Assembly (NCBI RefSeq): GCF_042643145.1
Contig: NZ_JBHRSA010000047.1
Coordinates: 1 to 58,845 of the forward strand
Direction: 5' to 3'
Length of the DNA: 58,845 nt
Source: Virgibacillus_O xinjiangensis
GTDB taxonomy: Bacteria > Bacillota > Bacilli > Bacillales > Amphibacillaceae
This document shows positions 50,500 to 58,845 of this stretch, piece after piece (within the stretch, counting starts at the first letter, position 1; each line of letters begins with the position of its first letter). The notes below the pieces were generated by a model. It made no database searches, was not told where the DNA came from, and saw nothing but the letters and a program-made list of their open reading frames with translations. Made by a program: the position numbers and the translations under genes.

Positions 50500-52155
50500 T
50501 TACCGGCGTCCATCATCCAATGCATCTGTATTATTTCCTCCAGGAGGTACAATCGGATAGACATTCTCTTCCTCTTCAATGGTGAATTCCATCACCACCG
50601 GTCCCTGAGTGCGGAACGCCTGCGCAATGATGGCCTCTGCCTGCTCCTGTGTCTCTGCGCGGAGGCCGACTGCTCCATAACTCTCAGCAAGAATTGCGTA
50701 ATCGGGTGAAGAAATCTTAACGTGAGAATAGTTCCGTTTGTAAAAGAGCTGCTGCCACTGGCGCACCATTCCGAGATAGCCGTTTTTCATAATGGCTATC
50801 TTGATATCCAGTTGATATCGGACCGCCGTCATCAGCTCCTGAATATTCATCTGAATGCTGCCATCTCCACTGACACAGACGACCTGCTGATGGGGAGAAG
50901 AAACAGCTCCACCAATAGCAGCCGGAAGACCGTAGCCCATGGTGCCGAAACCTCCTGACGTAAGAAATCGTCGCGGACGCTTAAAGCAATAGTGATGGGC
51001 CGTCCACATTTGATGCTGGCCGACATCGGTAGCGATTAGGGCATCCTGATTGGCATGTTGGTTCAGTGTCCGAATAATGAAATCCGGTCCGATCAGGTTA
51101 TGTTTCGGCTCATGAAACTGGGCCGATTTTTTACTCCAGCTTTTTACGGACTCCCTCCACTCTGGATCGGCCGCCGACAACACCCGTTCATTGATTTTTT
51201 TCAATACATGCTTTACATCGCCAATCACCGGATAGTCGACGATCACGCGCTTATTCACCTCTGCCGGATCTATGTCTATCTGAATCTTTTTCGAATGGGG
51301 TGAGAACCCCTTGATCCGACCGGTGATCCGGTCGCTGAACCGGACGCCGAGACAGATGAGAAGATCTGCTTGATGTACTGCCCGGTTGGCAGCAAATGTC
51401 CCATGCATCCCGACCATTCCCAAATGAAGCGGATGATCTACTTCTAAAGCTCCCAGCCCCATGAGCGTACTTGCATATGGCATCCCGGTTTCCTCTAAAA
51501 AGGTATGTAACTCTTTGCCTGCACCGGAGATTACCGTTCCACCTCCCACAAGCAGGATTGGCTGTTCCGCCTCATTCATCGCTTCAACAATGGCATCGAT
51601 TTTATGCATGGAAACTTCCTTGGTAGGACGGATTTTATGGTGCCGAGCATGAGTGTCGAAAGGTTCCACCATGTCTTGAAGAATACACTCGGGGTAGTCT
51701 ACCACCACTACTCCGGGACGATCGCTGACCGCTATATGGAAGGCCTTTCCTGCTGCTGTCATCAGCTCTTCCATCGAATGGGCAGACAAATTATGTTTCG
51801 TGACACCTTTTGTGATTTCCTCCACACCCAGCTGATATTCGATATCATTCGATGGATGCTGGACAAATATTACCAATGGTACAGAATCAAGCTGAGCCGT
51901 CCCCATGCTTGTCACCGCATTGGTCAACCCGTATTCCGACATAATCATGGCAACGCCGGCTTTCCCGGTTGAACGGCTGTAGCCATCGGCCGCATGTACG
52001 GCTGCTTGTTCATGAATCAAAGAAACCTGGCTGAAAGAAGCAATCGGCTCAAATGATTTTTTGTTTGTATGAAAGACGACGGAAACATCCTCCTGTTTCA
52101 GGATCGAAGCGAATAGGTCCAATCCCTTCTGCTTCCCCTCTGCCATTTCCTGCAT
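50500..52155 (-). CDS. Divergent acetolactate-synthase (IlvB-like) ThDP enzyme
   Basis: About 551 residues. The C-terminal half is very close to biosynthetic AHAS: GDGSIQMNIQELMTAVRY, GYLGMVRQWQQLFYKRNYSHV and ENVYPIVPPGG. The N-terminal half is odd: the activating Glu is kept (HEQAAVHAADGYSR), but the usual GYPGG motif is replaced by FHTNKKSFEP and the SGPGATN motif by MSEYGLTN. No ilvH/ilvN, ilvC or leu gene is near. It may be a catabolic or altered-specificity paralogue. ATG 52155 is preferred, eight bases after AAGGAG. Confidence 0.82.
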   Translation of the reverse strand: MQEMAEGKQKGLDLFASILKQEDVSVVFHTNKKSFEPIASFSQVSLIHEQAAVHAADGYSRSTGKAGVAMIMSEYGLTNAVTSMGTAQLDSVPLVIFVQHPSNDIEYQLGVEEITKGVTKHNLSAHSMEELMTAAGKAFHIAVSDRPGVVVVDYPECILQDMVEPFDTHARHHKIRPTKEVSMHKIDAIVEAMNEAEQPILLVGGGTVISGAGKELHTFLEETGMPYASTLMGLGALEVDHPLHLGMVGMHGTFAANRAVHQADLLICLGVRFSDRITGRIKGFSPHSKKIQIDIDPAEVNKRVIVDYPVIGDVKHVLKKINERVLSAADPEWRESVKSWSKKSAQFHEPKHNLIGPDFIIRTLNQHANQDALIATDVGQHQMWTAHHYCFKRPRRFLTSGGFGTMGYGLPAAIGGAVSSPHQQVVCVSGDGSIQMNIQELMTAVRYQLDIKIAIMKNGYLGMVRQWQQLFYKRNYSHVKISSPDYAILAESYGAVGLRAETQEQAEAIIAQAFRTQGPVVMEFTIEEEENVYPIVPPGGNNTDALDDGRR

Positions 52156-52239
52156 TTGCATCACTCCTTATTATCCTACAATTTTACCTTTTCGGATAAT
52201 TGCGTGTAGTGATGCAAATCACGGTCCTGTGGACATAAC

Positions 52240-52272
52240 AAAAAAGAGCCTTTTCTAGAAAGACTCCTGTTT
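52240..52272 (-). terminator. Probable terminator of the 132-residue protein gene
   Basis: Minus-strand imperfect stem GAGTCTTTCT / AGAAAAGGCTC followed by TTTTTT. Confidence 0.55.
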
Positions 52273-52287
52273 TAGGAAGGGGCGTCA

Positions 52288-52686
52288 TCATTCCATGCAT
52301 GCATACATCTGCCGGATCCACTGTTCATCGATAGGTGTGTTCTCCAGTGAATAATAATGATGGTTCACCATCATGATGTCTGTTCCATCGAATAAGACGA
52401 AAAAGTCAACCCCACGGTCCCCATGCAAAAAAATCATGCCTGCTTTCATCGGAATATAGTAAGGCTCCCTGCTGATCACGACATAGTCCAATGTTTGGAG
52501 ATATTCTTCCACTTCTTGGACCAGCATCCGATCGTCTGTACGGTGATACTCTCCAGTTCCGGGCAGTGATATGGAGACCTCAGATATTTCTCCCGCTTTA
52601 TTACTGATAAGATCTGACAACTGGTCTCTCTCCGCCGGGAGCTGTGACAATAATAGCAACAGAGCCAAGCCCATCATCAGCAGCAC
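52288..52686 (-). CDS. Hypothetical exported or membrane-anchored protein, 132 residues
   Basis: One N-terminal hydrophobic segment (residues 1-15) followed by a soluble domain of about 115 residues: beta-rich middle (EVSISLPG, DYVVISREPYYIPMKAGMIFLHG) and FFVLFDGTDIMMVNHHYYSL. Starts at GTG 52686, with GAAGG ten bases upstream; the true start could differ. No family recognised. Single gene. Confidence 0.6.
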   Translation of the reverse strand: MLLMMGLALLLLLSQLPAERDQLSDLISNKAGEISEVSISLPGTGEYHRTDDRMLVQEVEEYLQTLDYVVISREPYYIPMKAGMIFLHGDRGVDFFVLFDGTDIMMVNHHYYSLENTPIDEQWIRQMYACME

Positions 52687-52864
52687 ATAGGAAAAACCTT
52701 CATACCAGGCACCCCCTAAGCCCCTTCCTGCTTCTATTATGCTTTATTACCGATACAGAAGCATTGACGTACATCAAGAAAAGCGGGATAAATAGCCTGT
52801 AAAACATCTAGGTGCATATATTATCCCTATAGGCCAAGTCTATGAAATTCTAAACCCACCGCTC

Positions 52865-53542
52865 CTATTTCTTGATCGTCATATATTTGAGCACAAACTT
52901 CTTGAATTCCTCGAAAGAAGAGAAATACCTCCTCCGCTGGTGGTACCATTTACGGATAGCCTCTAGTATCCACGAAGGTACTGGCCTGCCATCCAGTAAA
53001 TGATAATACTCCTCATACGCATTTTTCAGGTGTTCCCAACGCTGATCGTCACCAGGCAGTACATACTCTGAGACATCGATGATTTTCGCCCTGCCGTCTT
53101 GCAGCAAAATATTCTTCAGATGGATATCCCGAGGATTCAATCCCTTTTCCAGTACATATTTTCTTGCCTCTTCCACATCCGCGATTGCCTGCTGTGGTAC
53201 ATGGATGCCTTGCAGGAGACAATCAAACAAGGTCGGCCCTTCTTCATAGCTAAGCACAAGATAATGGTCTGTAGCTGAAAAGCAAGTAGAAAAATAGGAG
53301 GACTCCCCCAAAATGCCGTATACCTCTGCCTCTGTACCGATTTTTGACGTCTTATCTTCCGCGTAAACCTTAAAGGCATAGGAAGGGGCAAGGTTGGTTT
53401 GGAATACCGCAGCATCCGTACCTATGCCTACACATCTTAGCCCGTCCCCCTCACCAAAAAGGCTTACTGGTTCATTGCCTGGATTGGATATTACTGTAAT
53501 CCGTGATAGGGACTCCCTTACTGCTGGCCAGTCATATTCCAT
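52865..53542 (-). CDS. Protein-kinase-fold protein (YrzF-like)
   Basis: 225 residues with a minimal kinase fold: GIGTDAAVFQT near residue 40 (Gly loop), FKVYAEDK (Lys), NPRDIHLKNILL in place of the catalytic HRD-N block near 135, and AKIIDVSEYV in place of DFG. This resembles the small serine/threonine kinase-like proteins YrzF/YbdM of Bacillus. Whether it phosphorylates proteins or small molecules is unknown. Weak start context at ATG 53542. Confidence 0.75.
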   Translation of the reverse strand: MEYDWPAVRESLSRITVISNPGNEPVSLFGEGDGLRCVGIGTDAAVFQTNLAPSYAFKVYAEDKTSKIGTEAEVYGILGESSYFSTCFSATDHYLVLSYEEGPTLFDCLLQGIHVPQQAIADVEEARKYVLEKGLNPRDIHLKNILLQDGRAKIIDVSEYVLPGDDQRWEHLKNAYEEYYHLLDGRPVPSWILEAIRKWYHQRRRYFSSFEEFKKFVLKYMTIKK

Positions 53543-53651
53543 CTCATTTCACCTTTCATCTTCAATTCCATCGATTACGGATTTGTTCACTGAATTATCC
53601 TATCTCCATTTTATCATGCCCTCGCTTCATCAGCTCAGCTGGAATGTTGAT

Positions 53652-53770
53652 TCATCGAAATTGCATTCCATATAATATGCCCAGCGGAATGACCACCGCA
53701 ATTTCCACCCATGGTACCCCGCCAGAACAAATGCCAATATATATTCCCAAACAACAAGGAGCCCATCCAT
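53652..53770 (-). pseudogene. Frameshifted N-terminal fragment of a small multidrug-export-type membrane protein
   Basis: An ATG at 53770 with GAGGAGG six bases upstream opens MDGLLVVWEYILAFVLAG (53770-53717). A one-base deletion within a run of four G then moves the frame, after which VPWVEIAVVIPLGILYGMQ follows to a TGA at 53652. Joined, this reads as the start of a COG2426-type membrane protein (compare the P-W-V/I-E-I/L-x-x-x-I-P-L-G pattern). The rest of the gene is missing. A sequencing error could explain the shift but not the truncation. Confidence 0.5.
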
Positions 53771-53974
53771 CCCAAACCTCCTCGTCATTCATTCATCTCA
53801 GGTGTTGTACAACCATCTCCATCCCTCAACTTTGTTGGACGTATCATCCATATTCTTAAAAGGAAGAGTTGATGCGTTTCATAGTTTATATGCCATTATT
53901 TCCACATTGCATATCCCACCATGATGACATAGAATGAATCGGTGGAGATTCTTGAATGAAAGGTGGGGTCCATT

Positions 53975-55204
53975 ATGGGCATCTATAAGTTCAAGGACAT
54001 GCGGTCTTATAATCAATTACTGCTGATTACAGCAGTTATCATAGTTGCCTTCAATCTGCGACCGGCAATTACCTCTGTCGGCCCGCTCATCGGCAGGATG
54101 GAAGCAGAACTAGGACTCCCCAATTGGAGTCTGGGAATACTCACCAGTCTTCCCCTGGTCGGATTTGCTGTGATGTCGCCGATTGCTCCAAAACTGGGGA
54201 GCAGGTATTCCAATGAAGTTGTCCTGATCAGCGGAATGGCTGCACTATCAGCAGGGATCCTGCTCCGATCCGTGCCGATGCCTGTCTTTCTGTTCGGAGG
54301 AACACTATTGATCGGAGCAGGCATCGCAGTTGCCAATGTCCTCCTTCCTGGCATATTGAAAGAACGATTCCCGGATAAGGTGCCGTTGATGACCAGTGTC
54401 TATTCGACGGCTATGGGACTTATGGCTGCATTTGCTTCAGGTATCAGCGTACCTTTAGCCGAAGCCAACAATGCTGGGTGGGAATTCTCTCTCGCTGTCT
54501 GGGTGGTCCCGGCCCTTTTCGGCATTGGCATCTGGACATACTTTGTCAGGCATAGGCAATCCGCCAACGATGTCAGGGTCCAGTATATGGCTGCCAACGA
54601 AGCACGAATGTGGCAGTCGCGTCTTGCCTGGGAGGTTGCTCTATTCCTCGGATTGCAGGCATTTTTGTATTATGTAGTCATCGCTTGGCTTCCGGAGATC
54701 CTCCAAGCAAACGGCGCCTCCAGTGAAACAGCTGGATGGCTCTTATCCTACGCACAATTCATCGGACTTCCTGTCGGCTTCCTGCTGCCAGTGTTTGCAG
54801 GCAAATTGAAATCCCAGAGTAATTTGACGGTCGGGATCTGCATACTGGCGCTTCTCGGCAGTGCGGGTCTGCTTTTGGGAGACTCCTATACCGTCATGAT
54901 GATCAGTGTATCCCTACTAGGTATATCAACTGGAGGCCTTTTCCCTTTAGCACTGGCCTTCCTGGGCATGCGTACCAGCAATGCACGGCATGCTGCGGAA
55001 CTCTCCGGAATGGCCCAAGCACTCGGTTATTTCCTCGCCGCTATCGGCCCCATCTTGATTGGTTACCTCAGCGACTTGACCAGAGATTGGACCCTCCCGC
55101 TGATTGTTCTGATGGCCGTCATCATCGTCATGATGTTTGTAGGTCATGGAGCCGGCCGGAACCGCACCATCTCGGATGAGTATATGGACATGAGTGAAAA
55201 ATAG
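53975..55204 (+). CDS. CynX/NimT-family MFS transporter
   Basis: 409 residues, 12 predicted spans. N-terminal IIVAFNLRPAITSVGPLIG is a hallmark of the cyanate/nitroimidazole-type (CynX/NimT) MFS group; LLIGAGIAVANVLLPGILKERFP near residue 115 is a second family block. Substrate unknown. Start ATG 53975 after AAGGTGGGG; GTG at 53963 overlaps the ribosome site. Ends before a strong terminator. Confidence 0.87.
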   Translation: MGIYKFKDMRSYNQLLLITAVIIVAFNLRPAITSVGPLIGRMEAELGLPNWSLGILTSLPLVGFAVMSPIAPKLGSRYSNEVVLISGMAALSAGILLRSVPMPVFLFGGTLLIGAGIAVANVLLPGILKERFPDKVPLMTSVYSTAMGLMAAFASGISVPLAEANNAGWEFSLAVWVVPALFGIGIWTYFVRHRQSANDVRVQYMAANEARMWQSRLAWEVALFLGLQAFLYYVVIAWLPEILQANGASSETAGWLLSYAQFIGLPVGFLLPVFAGKLKSQSNLTVGICILALLGSAGLLLGDSYTVMMISVSLLGISTGGLFPLALAFLGMRTSNARHAAELSGMAQALGYFLAAIGPILIGYLSDLTRDWTLPLIVLMAVIIVMMFVGHGAGRNRTISDEYMDMSEK

Positions 55205-55273
55205 AAAGTGTAGAAAATAGAGCAGCAGTGGCTAATGGTTCGGTATGGAATCACAAGATATGAAAAAGTAAAT

Positions 55274-55319
55274 AAAAGTAAAGGCACCATTCACAAATGA
55301 ATGGTGCCTTTACTTTTAT
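55274..55319 (+). terminator. Strong intrinsic terminator after the CynX-type gene
   Basis: Perfect stem of about 19 bp, AAAGTAAAGGCACCATTCA / TGAATGGTGCCTTTACTTT, four-base loop, T-tract. Confidence 0.92.
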
Positions 55320-55438
55320 CCCGATCCATTAAACAATTCAACAGAGTAACAGAAAAGGGATTTGAACATGTGCGAGATGCTTGTTATTCCTTGTTGGAGA
55401 AAGCTGTGTAGTAGTTATGTTTCTAAATTTCAATTGAA

Positions 55439-55475
55439 TTGTTTATTTTTTAATAATTCTGGTATAAAGTATAAT
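55439..55475 (+). promoter_or_regulatory. Promoter region of the pan operon
   Basis: TTGTTT (55439-55444) with TATAAA 18 bases on (55463-55468); a TATAAT at 55470-55475 is the alternative -10. Very AT-rich surroundings. The remaining space from 55320 shows no gene. Confidence 0.45.
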
Positions 55476-55554
55476 TGATAACAACTTCCAGCAAAGCCGA
55501 TTATTTTATAAAACTTATGATCCTATCGAAGATGTATATGATTGGGGGGTGTTT

Positions 55555-56397
55555 ATGAAGGTTGGATTTATTGGGGCAGGAAAAGTAGGGTGTTCCCTTG
55601 GAAAGTATTTAACCGAGCGAAACGTAAATGTGACAGGATATTACAGCAAAACTTTCACATCATCGATAGAAGCAGCAGAATTGACGAACACAAGAGCATA
55701 TGAAAAAGCAAGAGATCTAGTCGAAGATAGTGATGCCATATTTTTAACAGTACCAGATGGAATCATTAGCGAGGTCTGGGAACAGTTGAAAATGCTTCCA
55801 ATCGAAAATAAAGTAATTAGTCACTTTAGTGGTTCTTTGAGTTCGACTGTGTTTTCAGATAGCAGCAGGCATCATGCATTCGGTTATTCCATCCATCCTC
55901 TCTTTGCAATCAATGACAAGCATCATTCTTACAAAGAACTGTCAAAGTCTTTTTTTACAATGGAAGGACATGAGAAACATCTAAACCATCTATCCCGTCT
56001 ATTTGAGAGTTTCGGGAATCAGGTAGTGGTTATTCAAGCAGAAGATAAAATGCGGTACCATGCATCTGCAGCTATGGTCAGCAATCTATATGTAGGGCTC
56101 GTCTCCTTGGGTGAGAGAATGCTGATGGATTGTGGTTTTACACCAGATGAAGCCCATGGGGCACTGAAACCTTTGATTCAAGGGAACACAAAAAACATTC
56201 TTTCATACGGAACAATGGATGCACTTACAGGACCGATTGAGAGAAATGATCTATCTACAATTTCAAACCATTTGCAGGTATTGAATTCACAGGAAAAGGA
56301 AGTTTATAAACTTCTATCCAGGCAGGTTCTGGAAATAGCGAAAGAGAAACATAAAGACAGGGATTTTGAAGAAATCAAGGGGGTTATAGAAAAATGA
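55555..56397 (+). CDS. panG: PanG-type ketopantoate reductase (Rossmann + DUF2520)
   Basis: 280 residues. Rossmann motif KVGFIGAGKVGCSLGKYL at the very N-terminus, DAIFLTVPDG near residue 60, GYSIHPLFAI, and a C-terminal helical DUF2520 domain (about residues 145-270) with YHASAAMVSNLYVGL and ALTGPIERND. This fold is the non-orthologous ketopantoate reductase PanG described in Francisella and found in some Firmicutes; its place directly before panB, panC and panD supports that. It converts ketopantoate to pantoate with NADPH. Start ATG 55555; overlaps panB by four bases. Confidence 0.85.
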   Translation: MKVGFIGAGKVGCSLGKYLTERNVNVTGYYSKTFTSSIEAAELTNTRAYEKARDLVEDSDAIFLTVPDGIISEVWEQLKMLPIENKVISHFSGSLSSTVFSDSSRHHAFGYSIHPLFAINDKHHSYKELSKSFFTMEGHEKHLNHLSRLFESFGNQVVVIQAEDKMRYHASAAMVSNLYVGLVSLGERMLMDCGFTPDEAHGALKPLIQGNTKNILSYGTMDALTGPIERNDLSTISNHLQVLNSQEKEVYKLLSRQVLEIAKEKHKDRDFEEIKGVIEK

Positions 56398-57221
56398 AAA
56401 ATACAGTGACATCATTACAGAAACAAAAAAACGAAGGCGATAAAATTACCATGCTTACTTGCTACGATTATTCGATGGCAAAGTTAATGGATGAAGCTGA
56501 GATTAACATGCTGTTAGTCGGGGATTCTCTTGCACAAGTCATACTTGGATATGAAGATACATTGTCGGTCACGATGGAGGATATGATTCACCATTCGAGA
56601 GCTGTCAGCAGAGGAGCGAGCAATGCTTTTGTTCTAGCTGATTTGCCGTTTATGTCTTATCAAGCCTCCATTTATGACTCCGTAGTGAATGCTGGCAGAT
56701 TAATGAAAGAAGGCCGGGCAAATGGCGTCAAATTGGAAGGCGGTGTGAAAATTTGTCCACAGATCAGAGCCATTGTAGAAGCATCCATTCCAGTTTGTGC
56801 CCACATCGGTCTAACACCACAGTCTGTAAATGCATTTGGTGGATTTAAGGTGCAGGGAAAAACCGAAGAAGCTGCCAGACAGTTAGTGGAAGATGCCAAA
56901 GCAGTAGAGGAAGCAGGAGCATTTATGGTTGTTTTGGAAGGTGTGCCTGCAAAACTGGCAGAACTAGTTTCCGAAGAAATAAGCATTCCGACAATCGGGA
57001 TTGGTGCTGGTGCGAGTTGTGATGGACAAGTGCTGGTATATCAAGATATGTTGGGGATATTTTCCGATTTCAAACCAAAGTTTGTAAAGCAGTTTACAAA
57101 TGCAGGGGAAATCATGAAACAAGCATTTGAGGATTATCGAATCGAAGTAAAGGAAGGATCGTTCCCTGCTGAAGAACATACCTATACCATTTCAGATGAG
57201 CTCATTGGTAATTTGTACTAA
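56394..57221 (+). CDS. panB: Ketopantoate hydroxymethyltransferase
   Basis: 275 residues. Transfers a hydroxymethyl group to 2-oxoisovalerate. MLTCYDYSMAKLMDEAEI, LLVGDSLAQVILGYEDTLSVT, LPFMSY and the catalytic Glu block LEGVPAKLAELVSEE are typical; Mg ligands are in VGDS and the EGG loop (KLEGGVKICPQ). The ATG overlaps the panG stop (ATGA). Second gene of panGBCD. Confidence 0.95.
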   Translation: MKNTVTSLQKQKNEGDKITMLTCYDYSMAKLMDEAEINMLLVGDSLAQVILGYEDTLSVTMEDMIHHSRAVSRGASNAFVLADLPFMSYQASIYDSVVNAGRLMKEGRANGVKLEGGVKICPQIRAIVEASIPVCAHIGLTPQSVNAFGGFKVQGKTEEAARQLVEDAKAVEEAGAFMVVLEGVPAKLAELVSEEISIPTIGIGAGASCDGQVLVYQDMLGIFSDFKPKFVKQFTNAGEIMKQAFEDYRIEVKEGSFPAEEHTYTISDELIGNLY

Positions 57222-57262
57222 TGAGAGGCTAATGAGAGAAGATTAAAGGGGCTAAATAGAAA

Positions 57263-58105
57263 ATGCAGGTTGTATCTACTATCAAGGAAGTAAAAGACCT
57301 TGTAAAACAATGGAAAAGCGAAGGTCAAACGATCGGTTTCGTACCAACGATGGGATATTTACACGAGGGACACGGAAGCCTCATTACGTCTGCAAGGCAA
57401 GATAATAGCAAAGTGGTTGTCAGTATTTTTGTAAATCCAAAGCAGTTCGGTCCAACAGAGGATTTTGACAGCTATCCACATGACTTGGAAAAAGACCGTA
57501 GAATTTGCGAAAACCTTGGAGCAGATTTAATTTTCCACCCTGCACCAGAAGAGATGTATCCAAAAGACTTCTATACTCATGTTCATATGTCTGTATTGAC
57601 TGAAGAGCTTTGCGGATCAAGCCGCCCAGGTCATTTTAACGGCGTATGTACGGTAGTCAACAAGTTGTTTCATATTGTACAACCCGATCACGCTTATTTT
57701 GGACAGAAAGATGCACAACAACTCGCTGTTATCAAACAAATGGTCAAAGATTTAAGTATGGATGTAAAGGTTGTCGGTTGTCCAATCGTACGGGAAGAAG
57801 ACGGCTTGGCAAAAAGCTCCCGTAATACTTACCTTTCGGCCGAAGAGAGAAAAGCGGCAAAGATTGTAAGTGAAACCATTCGAATGGGAGAAAACATAGT
57901 AAAAGCGGGAGAAACAGATGCAAAAAAACTCGTTGCTGCCATGGAAGCAACTATTGAAACAGAACCACTGGCTCAGATCGAATATGTAAAAGCAGTCGAT
58001 GGTCTGACAATGAAACCAATCACCAAAATCAAATCACAGACATTGGTTGCAATAGCTGTATTTATTGGAAAGACAAGATTAATAGATAATTTTATTGTGG
58101 AGTAA
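57263..58105 (+). CDS. panC: Pantothenate synthetase
   Basis: 280 residues. ATP-dependent ligation of pantoate and beta-alanine. HIGH-like nucleotide motif in VPTMGYLHEGHGSL (residues 27-40), FVNPKQFGPTEDFDSYP, FNGVCTVVNKLFHIVQPDHAYFGQKDAQQ, and the KMSKS-like loop in SSRNTYLS. Starts ATG 57263 after AAAGGGG, 41 bases after panB. Confidence 0.95.
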   Translation: MQVVSTIKEVKDLVKQWKSEGQTIGFVPTMGYLHEGHGSLITSARQDNSKVVVSIFVNPKQFGPTEDFDSYPHDLEKDRRICENLGADLIFHPAPEEMYPKDFYTHVHMSVLTEELCGSSRPGHFNGVCTVVNKLFHIVQPDHAYFGQKDAQQLAVIKQMVKDLSMDVKVVGCPIVREEDGLAKSSRNTYLSAEERKAAKIVSETIRMGENIVKAGETDAKKLVAAMEATIETEPLAQIEYVKAVDGLTMKPITKIKSQTLVAIAVFIGKTRLIDNFIVE

Positions 58106-58132
58106 TTTTTTAAAAAGGAGCTTAGCAACGGG

Positions 58133-58549
58133 ATGAACATACAGATGTTAAAAAGCAAAATTCATCGCGCCACAGTGGTACAAGCCGAATTGGATTACGT
58201 AGGCAGTATTACTGTTGATGCAGATTTACTGGATGCTGCAGGTATTTTAGAATATGAAAAAGTACAGATTGTAGATATCAACAATGGCCAGCGGTTTGAG
58301 ACATATACAATTGCAGGGGAACGTGGGAGCGGCTTAATTTGTTTAAATGGAGCTGCTGCACGCTGCGTGAGTGTAAATGATAAAATCATCATTATGGCAT
58401 ATGCCGATATGACACCGGAAGAAGCTAAAGAACATAAACCGAAAGTGGTTTTCGTTCATGAAGACAATCGGATTGTAGATGTTAAGAATTATGAAAAACA
58501 CGGAAAACTGGTGGATAGCATGGAAGATGGGCAGTTAGAGAATGTTTAA
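58133..58549 (+). CDS. panD: Aspartate 1-decarboxylase (pyruvoyl-dependent)
   Basis: 138 residues. Makes beta-alanine from aspartate. Self-processing site Gly24-Ser25 in DYVGSITVD, which keeps standard PanD numbering if the start is ATG 58133 (AAAAAGGAG upstream). GAAARCVSVNDKIIIMAYADM follows. Last gene of the panGBCD operon. Confidence 0.95.
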   Translation: MNIQMLKSKIHRATVVQAELDYVGSITVDADLLDAAGILEYEKVQIVDINNGQRFETYTIAGERGSGLICLNGAAARCVSVNDKIIIMAYADMTPEEAKEHKPKVVFVHEDNRIVDVKNYEKHGKLVDSMEDGQLENV

Positions 58550-58691
58550 AAGTTGATGGATGCACGGTATGAAATACTTAAAGTTTCCGTTTTAAGGTGC
58601 ATCTCATTTAAACGATACACTAGTTACATACGAATGGATGTATGCCCGTATTATTATATCAATGTATAACCGTTTTCAAATGCAAAAAGGG

Positions 58692-58719
58692 GGTGGGACA
58701 AAATGTTTGATCCCCAGAT
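58692..58719. repeat. GGGG-TGGGAC type intergenic hairpin element
   Basis: GGGGGTGGGACAAAATGTTTGATCCCC: short imperfect palindrome (GGGGGT/GGGA with ATCCCC) typical of scattered intergenic elements in Bacilli. It may also help terminate the pan operon, though there is no T-run. Confidence 0.4.
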
Positions 58720-58783
58720 AAAGCCGAACTAACTAGAAATCTGATGAGCGGAGATACACCACTCCGGAAATACACTTCGCTTT

Positions 58784-58845
58784 TGACCTGACCCCCATAA
58801 GTTAGAGTAAAAATAATTTATGGGGGTTAGGTTTATGGAAAAATA
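58784..58845 (+). mobile_element. Left end of an IS3-type insertion sequence (cut by the window)
   Basis: TGACCTGACCCCCATAAGTTAG is, within the first 20 bases, like the terminal inverted repeat of IS3/IS150-group elements (TGA-C/G-CTGACCCC...AGTTAGA). It is followed after about 25 bases by a GGGGTTAGG ribosome-like site and ATG at 58835 opening a transposase OrfA-like frame that runs off the window. The right end is not visible. Confidence 0.6.

Noticed and set aside
52288..52686. Lipoprotein
   Set aside because: The N-terminal hydrophobic segment has no lipobox Cys; the only Cys is near the C-terminus.

Overview
The window reads as the chromosome of a Gram-positive, low-to-mid GC member of the Bacillaceae or a close relative. 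The evidence is the strong AGGAGG-type ribosome binding sites, frequent TTG/GTG starts, intrinsic terminators after most transcription units, and many genes with the order and size seen in Bacillus: the yfkJ-yfkI-yfkH operon, pfeT, mreBH, yojN-yojO, yfmR and an FMN-riboswitch rib operon. I do not name a genus. There is no rRNA or convincing tRNA. The last 60 bases look like the start of an IS3-type element.

Layout. 0-8 kb: a cystine-type ABC importer with two substrate-binding lipoproteins but no ATPase; the Fe(II)-efflux ATPase PfeT behind a PerR/Fur-like box; yfkJIH; a sodium:alanine/glutamine symporter. 8-13 kb: a 21-copy 40-bp tandem array, a YedK/HMCES protein, glutaminase, a secreted CAP-domain protein, and MreBH. 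13.4-22.2 kb: a candidate small RNA and attenuator-like leader, then a CoA-transferase and an acyl-CoA dehydrogenase (+), facing an aminotransferase / ThDP enzyme / aldehyde dehydrogenase / lysine 6-dehydrogenase operon (-). Together these can be read as a near-complete route from lysine through 2-aminoadipate, 2-oxoadipate and glutarate to crotonyl-CoA. 22.3-28.1 kb: the kynUBA operon (tryptophan to anthranilate), an NSS-family transporter and CoA-disulfide reductase. 28.2-35.4 kb: a second 20-bp-period array, an unknown protein, a C45 peptidase-like protein, the ABC-F protein YfmR, and a riboflavin operon ribE-ribB-ribH lacking ribD and the RibA domain. 35.7-41.4 kb: a GntR-controlled aldolase / acylating acetaldehyde dehydrogenase pair, and a P1-family peptidase flanked by inverted 21-bp-period arrays, then an RluA-type pseudouridine synthase, an excisionase-like protein and a small GNAT. 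41.7-46.7 kb: yojNO, an AEC transporter, a run of tiny genes for 26-, 27- and perhaps 14-residue peptides, and a third 20-bp-period array. 46.7-55.2 kb: a DUF697-like GTPase, selD-mnmH, a divergent IlvB paralogue, two little-known proteins, a decayed membrane-protein fragment and a CynX-type transporter. 55.4-58.8 kb: a visibly more AT-rich panG-panB-panC-panD operon ending next to the IS end.

The most interesting unexplained items are: (1) the tiny-peptide operon at 45.9-46.2 kb, which has a good promoter and, upstream, two identical 10-bp direct repeats exactly 21 bp apart, an arrangement typical of LytTR/AgrA-like quorum regulators; (2) two families of helically phased tandem repeats (20 and 21 bp) occupying intergenic regions, with all three 20-bp arrays lying between convergent genes; (3) the split lysine-to-crotonyl-CoA gene set with a decarboxylating ThDP enzyme in place of an oxoacid dehydrogenase complex, preceded by a structured RNA leader. 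All function calls are from reading the sequence and remembered family knowledge; no database search was run.
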